Notes under the pieces: generated by a model
The model's input: only the letters and a program-made list of their open reading frames with translations
Databases searched by the model: none
Told to the model about the DNA's origin: nothing
Position numbers and translations under genes: made by a program
Origin: a bacterium
Lineage (GTDB): Bacteria > UBA8248
Assembly: GCA_022828125.1 (NCBI GenBank)
Contig: JAJEJD010000020.1
Location: forward strand, 645,389-709,388
DNA: 64,000 nucleotides
Reading direction: 5' to 3'
Part shown: positions 44,315 through 56,800 of the stretch, piece by piece
Layout of the letters: every line of letters starts with the position of its first letter
Numbering within the stretch: position 1 is the stretch's first letter

Positions 44315-45850
44315 TCACATCCGAGACCTCCGTCTGGAGCGGAACAGCAAAACCGCCGCCGCGGAGAAGAAAACACAGATATAGGCGAACATATCCCCCA
44401 CCCTGGCGTACAAGCTGGGACGAGCTTTTTTCAGCGATACGGCATCGGCGTGCACCCACTCCTCGAACAAGGGGCTTCGCACCCGAATCGCTCCGGTGGG
44501 GTCGATAAGCGCGCTGATTCCCGTGTTGGCCGAGCGAACGATCGGCATCCGGAATTCCACCGCCCGGAACGCCACCATCGACAGGTGCTGCTCGGAAGCC
44601 GCCGTCTTTCCGAACCACGCATCGTTCGTGATGTTGACGAGAAACTGCGCATCTTTCATCCGCCGCACCACGCGGGGAAAAATCACCTCGAAACAAATCA
44701 GGACGCCGAATTTCCCCTGCGCGGCGTCGAATATCTCGGGCCGCTCCCCGGGCCTGAACGCGCCGATGACCGGCACGAGTTTTTTCACGAAAAACAACAA
44801 TTTGCCGAGCGGGACATATTCGCCGAAGGGCAGCAGGTGCATCTTGTCGTACCGGCCGGATTCGGCGCCCTCCGGGCTTAGGAGATAAGCCGAGTTCGTC
44901 AATTTCGGGCCCTGTTTCACCTCACGCCTCCCGAGGACGCCGAAGAGCAGGTGGGAATCCGAGTCCTTCGCGATGCCGCGGAGATACTTTTGTTCGTGTG
45001 TGTGTCTTCCGTAGACAAGGGGCGCCGCCGCCTCCGGCCAGACGATGAGGGGGGGAGCGGTCGATTCATCTTTCGGGAAACGCCCTCTCAGCTCCTTCGT
45101 CAGCTTCCCCATCTTCTCGAGAATGCTCCTCCTCCACTTGGGAGACCACTTCACGGACTGATCGACGTTGCCCTGCACGATGCCGACCGCGCGCGACTCG
45201 CCTCGCGTCTCGAGGGGCACCTCATGGAGCCGCAGGTATCCATAGCCCCACACGAGCGCCACAGCGAGCGAGACGCTGATGACGAGGGCGAAGGGCCCCT
45301 TTCGGGGAAAACGGAAGAAATGCCAGATCGCCGCGTTCACGAACACGATGAAGAACGACACGCCGTATACACCCACCAGATCGGCGATTTGGATGACGTA
45401 TAAATAGCGGTACTGGCTGTATCCCAGCAGCGCCCACGGGAAGCCGGTCATGAAATAGGCGCGCAAGAGCTCCAGGGAGACCCACAGCGGCGCGGCGAGC
45501 AGGAAAGTGAGTACGGAGCCGCCCGCATGGATGCGCACCATGCAAAATGCGAACAGCGCCGGGTAGAGCGCCAGATAGAGCGCGAGGACGGCGGTGATCA
45601 GCCACGCGAGCGACGCCGGCAGCCCGCCGTAGGTGGCCATCGAAATCTTGACCCACCAGATGATGATCCCGAAGGAAACCAGGCCGCTCACCAGCCCCAG
45701 GGTGAACGCTTCGTGCGGTTTCTTGCCTTCGAGCACCCATAAGAGGGGAACGAGGGCGATCCAGGCCAGCATCTCGAAGCGAAACGGCGGGAACAGGGAC
45801 GCCACCAAAAGGCCCGAGAATATGGCATAGCCGATGTCCTTCGTTCTCAA
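44315..45850 (-). CDS. lnt: Apolipoprotein N-acyltransferase
   Basis: A 511-residue inner-membrane enzyme adding the third acyl chain to lipoproteins. About six N-terminal spans (residues ~8-210) precede a periplasmic nitrilase-like domain with the catalytic triad: Glu in IVWPEAAAPL, Lys in RYDKMHLLPFGE and Cys in VLICFEVIFPR. A final span is near the C-terminus (VGDMFAYICVFFSAAAVLLF). It is the last gene of the coupled uvrB-uvrC-lnt set (4-nt overlaps). Together with LolCD it completes lipoprotein maturation and sorting in this gene run. Confidence 0.9.
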   Translation of the reverse strand: MRTKDIGYAIFSGLLVASLFPPFRFEMLAWIALVPLLWVLEGKKPHEAFTLGLVSGLVSFGIIIWWVKISMATYGGLPASLAWLITAVLALYLALYPALFAFCMVRIHAGGSVLTFLLAAPLWVSLELLRAYFMTGFPWALLGYSQYRYLYVIQIADLVGVYGVSFFIVFVNAAIWHFFRFPRKGPFALVISVSLAVALVWGYGYLRLHEVPLETRGESRAVGIVQGNVDQSVKWSPKWRRSILEKMGKLTKELRGRFPKDESTAPPLIVWPEAAAPLVYGRHTHEQKYLRGIAKDSDSHLLFGVLGRREVKQGPKLTNSAYLLSPEGAESGRYDKMHLLPFGEYVPLGKLLFFVKKLVPVIGAFRPGERPEIFDAAQGKFGVLICFEVIFPRVVRRMKDAQFLVNITNDAWFGKTAASEQHLSMVAFRAVEFRMPIVRSANTGISALIDPTGAIRVRSPLFEEWVHADAVSLKKARPSLYARVGDMFAYICVFFSAAAVLLFRSRRRSRM

Positions 45851-47756
45851 GACTCGCTCCTCCGGGGACCGCTCTTCCCGGGTTCTTCGGTCAACCCGCC
45901 CTCGCCTCCGAGTTTTTCCCGCAAGGCGGCGACGAGGTTCGGCGTGATGCCTTCCACTTCCATGAGCTTGAGGTCGCTCGCCTCCAGAACGCCCCGCAGA
46001 CTCCCGAAGGTTCTGAGAAGCGCGCGCCTGCGCTTGGGGCCGAGACCCGGCACGTCATCGAGGCCGCTCCTGATTCCGGTGCGCCTGCGGCGCGTCCGGT
46101 GGAACGTGAGGACGAAGCGGTGCACCTCATCGCGGATTTTCTGGAGCATGAGCTTGGGCGCGCCGCCCTCTTTCAATCGAACGGGGTCCGATTGGCCGGG
46201 CAGGAAAACCACGTCCTGCGCTTCGGGGTTCTCGGAACTCCTGCCCTTCGCGATCGCGCAGAGCGCCACGTCCGCAAGCCCGAGTTCCTCCAAGGCCGAG
46301 GCGGCCGATGAGAGCTGCCCCTTCCCGCCGTCTATCAGCAGAAGGTCGGGCATCTCGCCTCCCTCGTTCACCAGACGCTCCAGGCGCCTGAAAACGATCT
46401 CGCGCATCGAGGAATAATCATCCGGCGATTCCGCCACGCTTCTGATTTTGTAGCGTCGGTAGCCGTCCTTGAGCGGGCGTCCGTCCTGGAACATGACGCT
46501 CGCGCCGACGATGTTGCTCCCCTGCAGGTTCGACACGTCGAACGCCTCGATCCGCACCGGCAACTCCTCGAGCCCCAGCGCCTGTCGAATCTCTTCCAGC
46601 GTTTGCTGTTCCTTGCTGAGCAAAGCGTTTTCCTGCTCCTGGGCGTGCGATGCGTTCTCGCTCGCCATCTCGACCAGCCGGCGCTTGTTCCCCCGGCGGG
46701 GATGAAAAACGGACACCTTCTTGCCCCGCTTTCCGGACAGCCACTCCCCGATGAGCGAAGCGTCGCCCACGGCGGAGGGCAGGAGCACCTCATCGGGAAA
46801 AAACGTCTTGCCCCCGTAATACTGCTTCACGAACGCGGAGACGACCTCTCCGTCGGGAATGCCCTCGCGGGCGGCCACCTGGAACCCCTGGTCGCCCAGG
46901 AGCCTGCCCCCCCTGATGAAAAACAGGCGGAACGTCACCTTTTCCTCCTCCCGGTGGCAGCCGAGCACGTCCTGATCGCCCCCCCTCACCGAAAGCATGG
47001 TCTGCCGCTCGGTGACGTGCTCGATGCCCTGTATCTGATCCCGCACCTTCGCGGCGGCCTCGTATTGCAAATCTTCGGAGTATTCCTGCATCTGCTTCCT
47101 GAGCCTTCGAACCAGCTCCCGGTTCTTCCCCTTGAGGAAATCAAGCGCGTCGTCGACGCCGCCCCTGTACGCATCTTTGCTTTGAAGATCGTCGCACGGC
47201 CCCAGGCACTGGCCCATCTGGAAATAGATGCACCGCTTCGCCGTCTTGTCCTCCAGCCCGCCCGTGCAGGGCCTGATGTGAAACGTCTTCTGCAAGAAGC
47301 GGATCGTGCGCCGCAGGCTGCTCGCCGAGGGGAAGGGACCCAGGTAGGAATCCCCGTCACCGGCGGGGCGGCGGACGATGCTCAGGCGGGGGTAGTCCTC
47401 ACCCGTGCTCAACTTCATGTAGGGAAAATGCTTGTCGTCGCGCAAAAGCACATTGTGGCGGGGCTTGTGCCTCTTGACATAGTTGCTCTCCAGGATGAGC
47501 GCCTCGATTTCATTGGCCGTCACGATGTGCTCTATCGTGGAGGATTCCTCCACCATCTTCTGAATCCAGGGGCCCCGGCCGGTCCTCTTGGCGAAGTAGC
47601 TGCGCACCCGGCTTCTCAGGCGCAAGGCCTTGCCGACGTAGAGCACGTCCCCCGCGCGGTTCCTGAAAATGTAAATCCCCGGTTTTTCGGGCAAGGACTT
47701 CAAAAACGAGCGGTCCTCTTCCACGGAAACGGAGCTGGGGGAAAGGGCGGAATCAC

Positions 47757-47760
<4 letters not shown>
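45847..47760 (-). CDS. uvrC: UvrABC excinuclease subunit C
   Basis: A 637-residue repair nuclease making both incisions around a lesion marked by UvrAB. The N-terminal GIY-YIG domain shows [20 protein letters not shown] (residues ~25-45) and makes the 3' cut; the UVR domain is [19 protein letters not shown]; the RNase H-like C-terminal nuclease includes [22 protein letters not shown] and [14 protein letters not shown] and makes the 5' cut. Helix-hairpin-helix DNA-binding motifs follow ([15 protein letters not shown]). It overlaps uvrB and lnt by 4 nt on either side. Confidence 0.93.
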
Positions 47761-49766
<2,006 letters not shown>

Positions 49767-49854
49767 GAAGGGTCCTCTGCCTCCGGGTCAGGCGCTCGAA
49801 AAAACGAGCGGATAAAAGTTTAGCTGATAAAGGAAGGCTGATAAACCTTGCGGG

Positions 49855-50382
49855 TCAGGTGAGAGGCGTGGGCTGAAGGTATTTTTCCCATACTTGTTGC
49901 ACAGTTCGTGGAAACCGGTGATACAGGTGATGGAATATGAAGGATTTCGGTTTTTGGGGCTGTTTTTTCAGTTTCAGCCTGGCCTCGTCCGGCGTGCGGT
50001 CCCCTTTTTTCGCATTGCATTTCCGGCAACTGCAAACCACGTTCTCCCACGTGGAGCGGCCGCCGCGCGAGCGGGGCAAAACGTGATCCACCGTCAAAAA
50101 TCCGCCTTTCGCCCCGCAATACTGGCAGGTATTCTCGTCGCGGCGCATCACGTTCTTTTTGCTGAACGGAATCTGGCTTCGGCGCGGAACGTAAACATAC
50201 GTTCTCAGCCGTATGACGGCGGGCAGGTGAAACTCCATCGCTTCGCTGCGGACGATCAGGCCGTTCGTCTCGACGGTATCCGCTTTTCCGGTAATCATCA
50301 TGCGAATCGCACGACGCGCGTTGCAGACGTTTATCGGCTCATACGTCTGGTTGAGCACCAAAACACGCGATTGCTCGATCAC
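49855..50382 (-). CDS. HNH endonuclease family protein
   Basis: A 175-residue protein. After an N-terminal strand-rich region starting VIEQSRVLVLNQTYEPINVC, it has an HNH module with two zinc-knuckle pairs: CQYCG ... LTVDHVLPRSRGGRSTWENVV ... CRKCNAKKGDRTPDEA. Genes of this kind are widespread single chromosomal genes in Gram-negatives; the role is unproven and could be DNA repair or processing. GTG 50382 is preferred because AAGGGGAG stands 8 nt upstream, although the frame is open to 50427. It precedes uvrB and is divergent from the PBP1A gene. Confidence 0.8.
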   Translation of the reverse strand: MIEQSRVLVLNQTYEPINVCNARRAIRMMITGKADTVETNGLIVRSEAMEFHLPAVIRLRTYVYVPRRSQIPFSKKNVMRRDENTCQYCGAKGGFLTVDHVLPRSRGGRSTWENVVCSCRKCNAKKGDRTPDEARLKLKKQPQKPKSFIFHHLYHRFPRTVQQVWEKYLQPTPLT

Positions 50383-50493
50383 CCTATACGCTCCCCTTGA
50401 GACAAGTGGGCGACGGGATACACACACGATTTGCGCATCCCTTTATGTCGACCCCGCCCGCCCTTGTCAACGAGCGATCGCTTTTTTCGGATA

Positions 50494-50522
50494 TTGCGAA
50501 AACGGCACGGCAAACTTATAAT
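50494..50522 (+). promoter_or_regulatory. Sigma-70 promoter of the PBP1A gene
   Basis: TTGCGA (50494-50499) and a perfect TATAAT (50517-50522) are separated by 17 nt. Transcription would start near 50529, downstream of the earliest possible start codon (TTG 50522), which decides for the TTG at 50588. Confidence 0.6.
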
Positions 50523-50587
50523 TGCTGATCTCCGCAAAATGCGGAGAAACGCTTCGAAAATTCGCCTTCCCCAAGAGGATCGCCCCG

Positions 50588-52810
50588 TTGCTGCCCCGTT
50601 CCGGACGCGGAAAAACAGCCCTGCTGATACTATGCGCCCTGGCCATTGCATGCGGCATGGGGGTCGGCGCGAGCTTCACCTATCTATACGATTTTCCCGA
50701 ACTCGAGCGTCTCCACAATTACAAACCCAACACCATCACGCGCATTTACGCCCGCGGAGGCGAACTGCTCGCGGAACTGTACCAGGAGAGAAGAAAACCC
50801 ATCCCCTTGAGGCAAATCCCCGCCACACTGCAACAAGCGTTCCTGGCCATCGAAGACAGCCGCTTCTATGACCACCCGGGCGTCAGCTATCCCGATATTA
50901 TCCGGGCGTTCATCAAAAACCTGAGTGCTGGCCAATTCGTTCAGGGCGGCAGCACCATCACCCAGCAGTTGGCGAAAGTCCTCTTCCTGACGCCCGAGAG
51001 AAAGCTCAAGCGGAAAATCCGGGAAGCCCTCCTGGCCCTCGAGATCGAGCGGCGCTTCACGAAGGATGAAATACTCGAATTCTACATGAACCAAATCTAT
51101 CTCGGCAGCGGGGCGTACGGGGTGCAGGCGGCGGCCCGGATCTATTTCGGAAAAACGGTCGCTCAACTCACCCTGGCCGAATCCGCCATGATTGCGGGAC
51201 TTCCCAAGGCGCCCACGCGGTTCAATCCCAAAACCAATCCCGAGAAAGCGCTGAATCGGCGCAACCTGGTCATCAAGAGAATGCGTGCTTCGGGCTTCAT
51301 CACCGAAGAGCAGGAGAAAACCGCCCGCGAAGCGCCGATCGAAGTGATCCCCCGGGTAGCCAATATCGTACCCGAAGCCGCCTACTTCATCGAAAAAACA
51401 CGCTTGGGCCTGAGCCGCAGATTCGGGCAATCCCTCTACAAAAGCGGCCTTCAAATCCATACGACGCTCGATATCGGCTTGCAGAAGATTGCCCACGAAG
51501 CGCTCCTGAACGGGATCGAGAAGATAAACGAAAGGCGCGGATTCAAGGGTCCCGGAGCGGAAATCAAGAGGCCGCCGCGCCTGGGGAACGGATTCCAGTT
51601 CCACATTCTCGACATCGCGGGCAACGTGGTGAGCGGAATCATCGGGGATTACGAGGCGGAGATGCCTCTACCCAAACACATCGACCCCAAAAGGCTCCGG
51701 GAAGGCGACCTGCTGCTGGGGCGCGTGATCAAGGTGGATCGCGCCTCGAAAAAACTCTTCCTGGAGTGGCAGGAGACTGTGCAAGGCGCAGTCATCGCGT
51801 TCGACGCCAGGAGCGGAGCGCTCCGCGCCCTGACGGGAGGAACCAACTTCCGCCGCTTCCCGTTCAACCGCGCCACGCAGGCGCAGCGCCAGCCGGGTTC
51901 GGCTTTCAAGCCCATCGTCATGGGAACGGCTCTCTCCCAGGGCTACACGCCTGCGCACATTCTCATGGATACCCCCTTCGTCCGCCGGATGCCGGGGACG
52001 CGCAAGGACTGGAAGCCCAGAAACTACACCAACAAGTTCTACGGCCCCGTCACCATGAGAAGAGCCATGGAATCCTCCCTCAATCTGGCCACCATCAAGC
52101 TGCTCGACCAGATGGGCCCGCAGAAGGCGATCACGTTCGCGCGCCGGCTCGGCATCCGCTCGAAAATGAACCCGTATCTTTCGCTCGCGCTCGGCTCCAT
52201 CGAGGTGACGCCATACCAGTTCACGGCTTCCTACATTCCGTTCGCGGCGCGGGGCGTGTATGCGCGGCCCTACGAGATCACGAAAGTCACCGACGGGAGA
52301 AACCGGGTGCTGGAGGAGAACGTTCCCACGACGCACCTCGCCATCGCGCCCGAGACGGCCTACCAGATGAAAATGCTGCTGCGCGGCGTCGTCACGAACG
52401 GGACGGGAAAAAAGGCCAAGGAGATCGGCGCGTTTCTCGCCGGAAAAACGGGCACCACGAACGAGTACCGCGACGCATGGTTCATCGGCTTCTCCGAAGA
52501 CCTCGTGCTGGGCGTATGGGTGGGCCGCGACGACAACAAGCACATGGGCTACCGGGCTTCGGGCGGAGGCGCGGCCCTGCCCATCTGGGTCGAAGCGATG
52601 AAAGGCTGGCTCGAAGGCAGGGAATCGGAAGTTCGGACTCCCGAACCGCCGCCGGGCATCACCCTGGTGCAGGTGGATTCGCGCTCCGGTCAACTGCCCT
52701 CGGCCTGGTGCGAGGGGGAGCCGATAACGGAAGCCTTCGTGGAGGGGACGGAGCCCTCGGAGCCCTGCGCCCGAAAATCCCGCCTCCCGGCGATACTGAG
52801 CGGCGGTTAA
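50588..52810 (+). CDS. mrcA: Bifunctional penicillin-binding protein 1A (transglycosylase/transpeptidase)
   Basis: A 740-residue class A PBP building peptidoglycan at the inner membrane. It has a short basic cytoplasmic tail, one span (LLILCALAIACGMGVGASF), and a family 51 transglycosylase with AIEDSRFYDHPG (catalytic Glu ~89) and GGSTITQQLAK. The transpeptidase has SAFK (S438, K441), SLN in MESSLNLATI and KTGTTN (K620). An ODP/OB-like segment lies between the two domains. TTG 50588 is favoured over TTG 50522 because AAGAGGA is 8 nt upstream and the promoter -10 covers the earlier codon. Confidence 0.88.
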   Translation: MLPRSGRGKTALLILCALAIACGMGVGASFTYLYDFPELERLHNYKPNTITRIYARGGELLAELYQERRKPIPLRQIPATLQQAFLAIEDSRFYDHPGVSYPDIIRAFIKNLSAGQFVQGGSTITQQLAKVLFLTPERKLKRKIREALLALEIERRFTKDEILEFYMNQIYLGSGAYGVQAAARIYFGKTVAQLTLAESAMIAGLPKAPTRFNPKTNPEKALNRRNLVIKRMRASGFITEEQEKTAREAPIEVIPRVANIVPEAAYFIEKTRLGLSRRFGQSLYKSGLQIHTTLDIGLQKIAHEALLNGIEKINERRGFKGPGAEIKRPPRLGNGFQFHILDIAGNVVSGIIGDYEAEMPLPKHIDPKRLREGDLLLGRVIKVDRASKKLFLEWQETVQGAVIAFDARSGALRALTGGTNFRRFPFNRATQAQRQPGSAFKPIVMGTALSQGYTPAHILMDTPFVRRMPGTRKDWKPRNYTNKFYGPVTMRRAMESSLNLATIKLLDQMGPQKAITFARRLGIRSKMNPYLSLALGSIEVTPYQFTASYIPFAARGVYARPYEITKVTDGRNRVLEENVPTTHLAIAPETAYQMKMLLRGVVTNGTGKKAKEIGAFLAGKTGTTNEYRDAWFIGFSEDLVLGVWVGRDDNKHMGYRASGGGAALPIWVEAMKGWLEGRESEVRTPEPPPGITLVQVDSRSGQLPSAWCEGEPITEAFVEGTEPSEPCARKSRLPAILSGG

Positions 52811-53220
52811 GACGCAGACGCGCTCTATTTCCGGCGCGCGCATTCGCCCGGGATTGATGCCGAAAAGCGAAAGGCAAATGGGTTCCGTCGAACCCTTCCT
52901 CCCCGGTCGGCTCCGACACCGGAATGACGGTGCCGTGTTCTCTCCGGAATAGTGTCGTCGGGGCGGTTCGCGAACCGCCCCTGCAATGGTTGTTGATAAA
53001 CCCCTCGTCGGGGGACATTGCCTTCAGCGGAAAGGCCGCTTTCGCGCGAGCCCCCGACCTCCCTCTTTGCCCCCTCCTACCCCCTTGTCGGGGGAAGGAT
53101 TGCTCCCTCGGAAAAGGCGTTTCCGACTCCCCCGCATCCGCCGGGATTCGTCTTGACGAAACGCGCGGCGGCGCATTACAGTTAGGCGCATGAGGACCCA
53201 CTAACGTGGGGGAAAACCAA
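52811..53220. other. Repeat-rich intergenic spacer
   Basis: About 410 bp without a supportable gene. It holds a perfect 22-bp palindrome (52960-52981). After it comes a degenerate TTGTTGATAAACCCCTCGTCGGGGG stretch (from about 52989) related to the element ends seen at 60308-60474 and 63470-63790, and several CCCCTCCT-type pyrimidine tracts. No open frame has a ribosome site until the small gene at 53221. Confidence 0.55.
52960..52981. repeat. REP-like perfect palindrome
   Basis: GGGGCGGTTCG is followed directly by its exact reverse complement, CGAACCGCCCC. There is no T-run, so it is not a standard terminator. Similar GC-rich palindromes (GGGTCGCAT..., GGGCCGCAT...) are inside the element at 60308-60474, suggesting a family of short dispersed palindromes in this genome. 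Confidence 0.6.
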
Positions 53221-53613
53221 GTGACGGAATACGAAGCCGCAAGCCTCGCCATCCAGAAAGCCTCTCTCGCGGCGCAGCAGGCCTCCGTGTGGGTCGCCGC
53301 GCTCGTGGGCGCCGCGCAGTGCTCCCTGATCGCCTACGGCCTCTACTTCATGCGCCAGGCCGCGCGCCACCGCGACGCCCAGCACCGCGAAACCATGAGG
53401 GCGCTTGACACACGCCACCGCGAACACATGGAGGCGATGGAGCGCACACACCGCGAGAACATGGAGGCGCTCGACAGCCGCCACCGGGAAACCATGAGCG
53501 CGCTCGCCGCCCAGCGCGAGGAGCACAAAGATCAGCACCACGAGAACATGGAGGCGCTCAAAGAACTCATCCGCCGCACCGCCGCGCCGCCCGACACTCC
53601 TCACCCTGAGTAG
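53221..53613 (+). CDS. Small single-span membrane protein with hendecad coiled-coil repeats
   Basis: A 130-residue protein of no family I recognise. GTG 53221 is chosen with GGGGGA 7 nt upstream; GTG 53206 is an alternative. The N-terminal ~18 residues are Ala/Gln-rich, then VWVAALVGAAQCSLIAYGLYFM forms one membrane span. The remainder is a charged His/Arg/Glu/Met-rich coiled coil made of 11-residue repeats of the form H-R-E-x-M-x-A-L/M-x-x-R (four in tandem, a fifth after a 7-residue break). A hairpin (CCCAC-TAAC-GTGGG, 53197-53210) overlaps the ribosome site. Function unknown. Confidence 0.6.
   Translation: MTEYEAASLAIQKASLAAQQASVWVAALVGAAQCSLIAYGLYFMRQAARHRDAQHRETMRALDTRHREHMEAMERTHRENMEALDSRHRETMSALAAQREEHKDQHHENMEALKELIRRTAAPPDTPHPE
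53383..53568 (+). repeat. 33-bp tandem repeat array inside the coiled-coil gene
   Basis: Four contiguous units at 53383-53415, 53416-53448, 53449-53481 and 53482-53514, each beginning CACCG(C/G)GA and containing ACATGGAGGCG-like cores. A fifth unit at 53536-53568 follows a 21-bp spacer. Each unit encodes one 11-residue coiled-coil repeat, so the array can change in number without breaking the frame. Confidence 0.75.
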
Positions 53614-53640
53614 CGTCCCCTCGCCAGAGGTCTTTTCCAA

Positions 53641-53657
53641 CACCCCCCAGGGGGGTG
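53641..53657. repeat. GC-rich palindrome downstream of the coiled-coil gene
   Basis: CACCCCCC-A-GGGGGGTG, a perfect inverted repeat around a single A. It may act as a transcription roadblock, but no T-run follows. The preceding GTCTTTTCCAACACC resembles the element ends found elsewhere in this part of the window. Confidence 0.4.
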
Positions 53658-53829
53658 GTTACGCCGTCCCCTTTCACATCCATAACCTGGAATCCCGCCG
53701 TTGAGTCGTGTATATAATTCCCTTTGTAATCAGGGGCGACCGCGCCCATCTCGTGAAGGATGAGGCGCATCGGCGAGGTGGCCTTTCACCCTGCGGGCGG
53801 AAGTTCCGCGAGGACGCACGAGGAACGTG

Positions 53830-56800
53830 ATGATTAACCAGCCGCAGACCAGTTTCCGCCGGATCCTGGTCGCCAACCGGAGCGAGATCGCCATCCGCGT
53901 GTTCCGCGCCTCGGTCGAACTCGGCATCGAGACGATCGCGATCTATTCACAAGAGGACCGCTTCGCGCTGCACCGCTTCAAGGCGGATGAGGCCTACCTG
54001 GTCGGCCGGGGGATGGGCCCGATCGAGGCCTATCTCAGCATCGAGGAGGTGATGCGCGTCGCGCGCGAGAACGCCGCCGATGCGATCCACCCCGGCTACG
54101 GCTTCCTGGCCGAGAATCCCGACTTCGCCGAGGCCTGCGTCGACGCAGGCGTCGCGTTCGTCGGCCCGAAACCCGAGATCATGCGCGCGCTCGGCAACAA
54201 GGTGGCGGCGCGCGAACTTGCGGTGTCGGCGGGCGTTCCGGTGGTTCCGGCGACCGGCCCGCTCCCCCGGGACCCGGATGAGGCCGCGCGACTCGCCCGC
54301 GAAGTCGGTTTCCCCGTCATGCTCAAGGCGAGCTGGGGCGGCGGCGGACGCGGCATGCGCACGATCGAGAGCGAGGCCGGGTTCGCCGATGCGGTCGAGG
54401 CTGCGCGGCGCGAGTGCCTGGCGGCGTTCGGGAACGACGAAGTCTATCTCGAAAGACTGATTCGCCGCGCGCGCCACGTCGAGGTCCAGATCCTCGGCGA
54501 CAACCACGGCAACCTGGTGCACCTCCACGAGAGGGACTGCTCGGTGCAGCGGCGCAACCAGAAGATCGTCGAGCGCGCGCCGGCGCATTATCTGGGCGCT
54601 ACGACGCGCGCGGCGATCCACGAGAGCGCGCTCAAGATCGGCCGCGCGGTGGGCTACAACAACGCCGGCACCGTCGAGTTCCTGGTCGACGACGACACCG
54701 GCGCGTTCCACTTCATCGAGGTCAATCCGCGCATCCAGGTCGAGCACACGGTCACCGAGGTGGTGACCGGCGTCGACCTCGTGCAGGCGCAGATCCGCAT
54801 CGCAGGCGGGGCCGCCATCGGCGCGCCCGAGAGCGGCATCCCGGGCCAGGACGAGATTCGGGTAAACGGCCACGCCATGCAATGCCGGGTGACCACCGAG
54901 GACCCGGAGAACAATTTCATCCCCGATTACGGCGTGCTTACCGCTTATCGCGGCGCCACCGGGTTCGGCGTGCGGCTGGACGGCGGCACCGCCTATTCGG
55001 GCGCGCGGATCACGCCCTATTACGACTCGCTGCTCGAAAAGGTGACGACCTGGGCGCCGACGCTCGATGAGGCGATCCGGCGGATGAGGCGGGCGATCGT
55101 CGAATTCCGCATCCGCGGCGTCGCCACCAACCTCGCCTTTCTCGACAACGTCATCAGCCATCCCGAGTTCCAGGAAGGCACCTGCACGACGCGCTTCGTC
55201 GACGAGACGCCGGAGCTGTTCACCTTCGCCTACAGGCGCGACCGCGCGACCCGGCTGCTGCGCTATCTGGGAGAAGTGATCGTCAACGGCAACGCCGCCG
55301 TCGAGGGCAGGCCAGAGCCGCCGACGCGCCGGATTCCGGACGCCCCGGAGACCGCAGGCCACGAGGTCCAGGACGGTTCGCGCCAGTTGCTCGATGAGCT
55401 CGGCCCGGAGGCTTTCGCACAGTGGATGCTCGATCAGGACCGGGTGCTGATGACCGACACCACGTTCCGGGACGCGCATCAATCGCTGCTGGCGACGCGG
55501 GTCCGAAGCTACGACCTCATCGCGGTCGCGCCGGCCTATGCGCGGCTGCTGCCGCAGCTTTTCTCGGTCGAATGCTGGGGAGGCGCTACTTTCGACGTGG
55601 CGATGCGCTTCTTGAACGAATGCCCCTGGGCGTGGCTCGAACGGCTGCGCGCCGCGATGCCCAACCTCCTGACCCAGATGCTGCTGCGCGCGTCGAACGG
55701 CGTCGGCTACACCACCTACCCCGACAACGTGGTGCGCTATTTCGTACAGCAATCGGCCGAGAACGGCATCGACATCTTCCGCATCTTCGACTCGCTCAAC
55801 TGGGTCGAGAACATGCGCCCGGCGATGGACGCCGTGCTGGAGACCGGCAAGCTCTGCGAGGCGGCGATCTGCTACACCGGCGACATCACCGACCCGAACC
55901 TCACCAAGTACGACCTCAAATACTACGTCGCGCTCGCCCGCGAGCTCGAAGCGGCGGGCGCCCACATCCTGGGCCTCAAGGACATGGCGGGCCTGTGCAA
56001 GCCCGCGGCGGCCCGGACGCTCGTCGAAACCCTGAAACAGGAGATCGGCATCCCCATCCACTTCCACACCCACGACACCAGCGGGATTTCCGCGGCCAGC
56101 GTGCTCGCCGCGGCCGAGGCCGGGGTCGACGCCGTGGATGCGGCGATGGATTCGATGAGCGGTCTCACCTCGCAGCCGAGTTTCGGCTCGATCACCGCGG
56201 CCTTGCGCCACTCCCCGCGCGACCCCGGAATCGACGCCGATACGGTGATGGCGATGTCCACCTACTGGGAGCAGGTGCGCAACCAGTATCGCGCCTTCGA
56301 GAGCGAATTCCGCGCGGGCACGTCGGACGTCTACAACCACGGGATCCCGGGCGGCCAGTACACCAACCTGCGCGAACAGGCGCGCGCACTCGGCATCGAC
56401 AACCAGCGCTGGCCGGAGGTCTCGCGCGCCTTCGCCGAGGTCAACCGCATGTTCGGCGACATCGTGAAGGTGACGCCCTCCTCCAAGGTGGTCGGCGACA
56501 TGGCGCTGATGATGGTGACGGGCGGGCTGACGCCCGAAGACGTGGCCGACCCCGGGCGCGAGATCGCCTTCCCCGAATCGGTGGTCTCGCTGTTCGCGGG
56601 CGAACTGGGGCAGCCGCACGGCGGTTTCCCGCGCGCCCTGCAGGAAAAAATTCTCAAAGACAGGGAGCCGATCACCGTGCGGCCCGGCTCGGTGCTGCCC
56701 GACGCCGATCTCGAAGCCTGCCGCGAAGAGGCCGAAAAGGACGCCCGGCGCCCGATCAGCGACGCCGAGTTCGCCTCCTGGCTGATGTATCCGCAGGTTT

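Noticed and set aside
50522..50587. TTG 50522 as the PBP1A start
   Set aside because: It coincides with the last base of the TATAAT box and would lie upstream of the predicted transcript; TTG 50588 has a ribosome site.
52960..52981. Terminator for the PBP1A gene
   Set aside because: Perfect palindrome but no T-run on either side, and it is 150 bp beyond the stop codon.
53567..53770. A 67-codon minus-strand frame (MRLILHEMGAVAPDYKG...) upstream of pyc
   Set aside because: The first part looks protein-like, but it runs into the coiled-coil gene and crosses a palindrome; no ribosome site or known family. It could be a gene fragment but cannot be supported.
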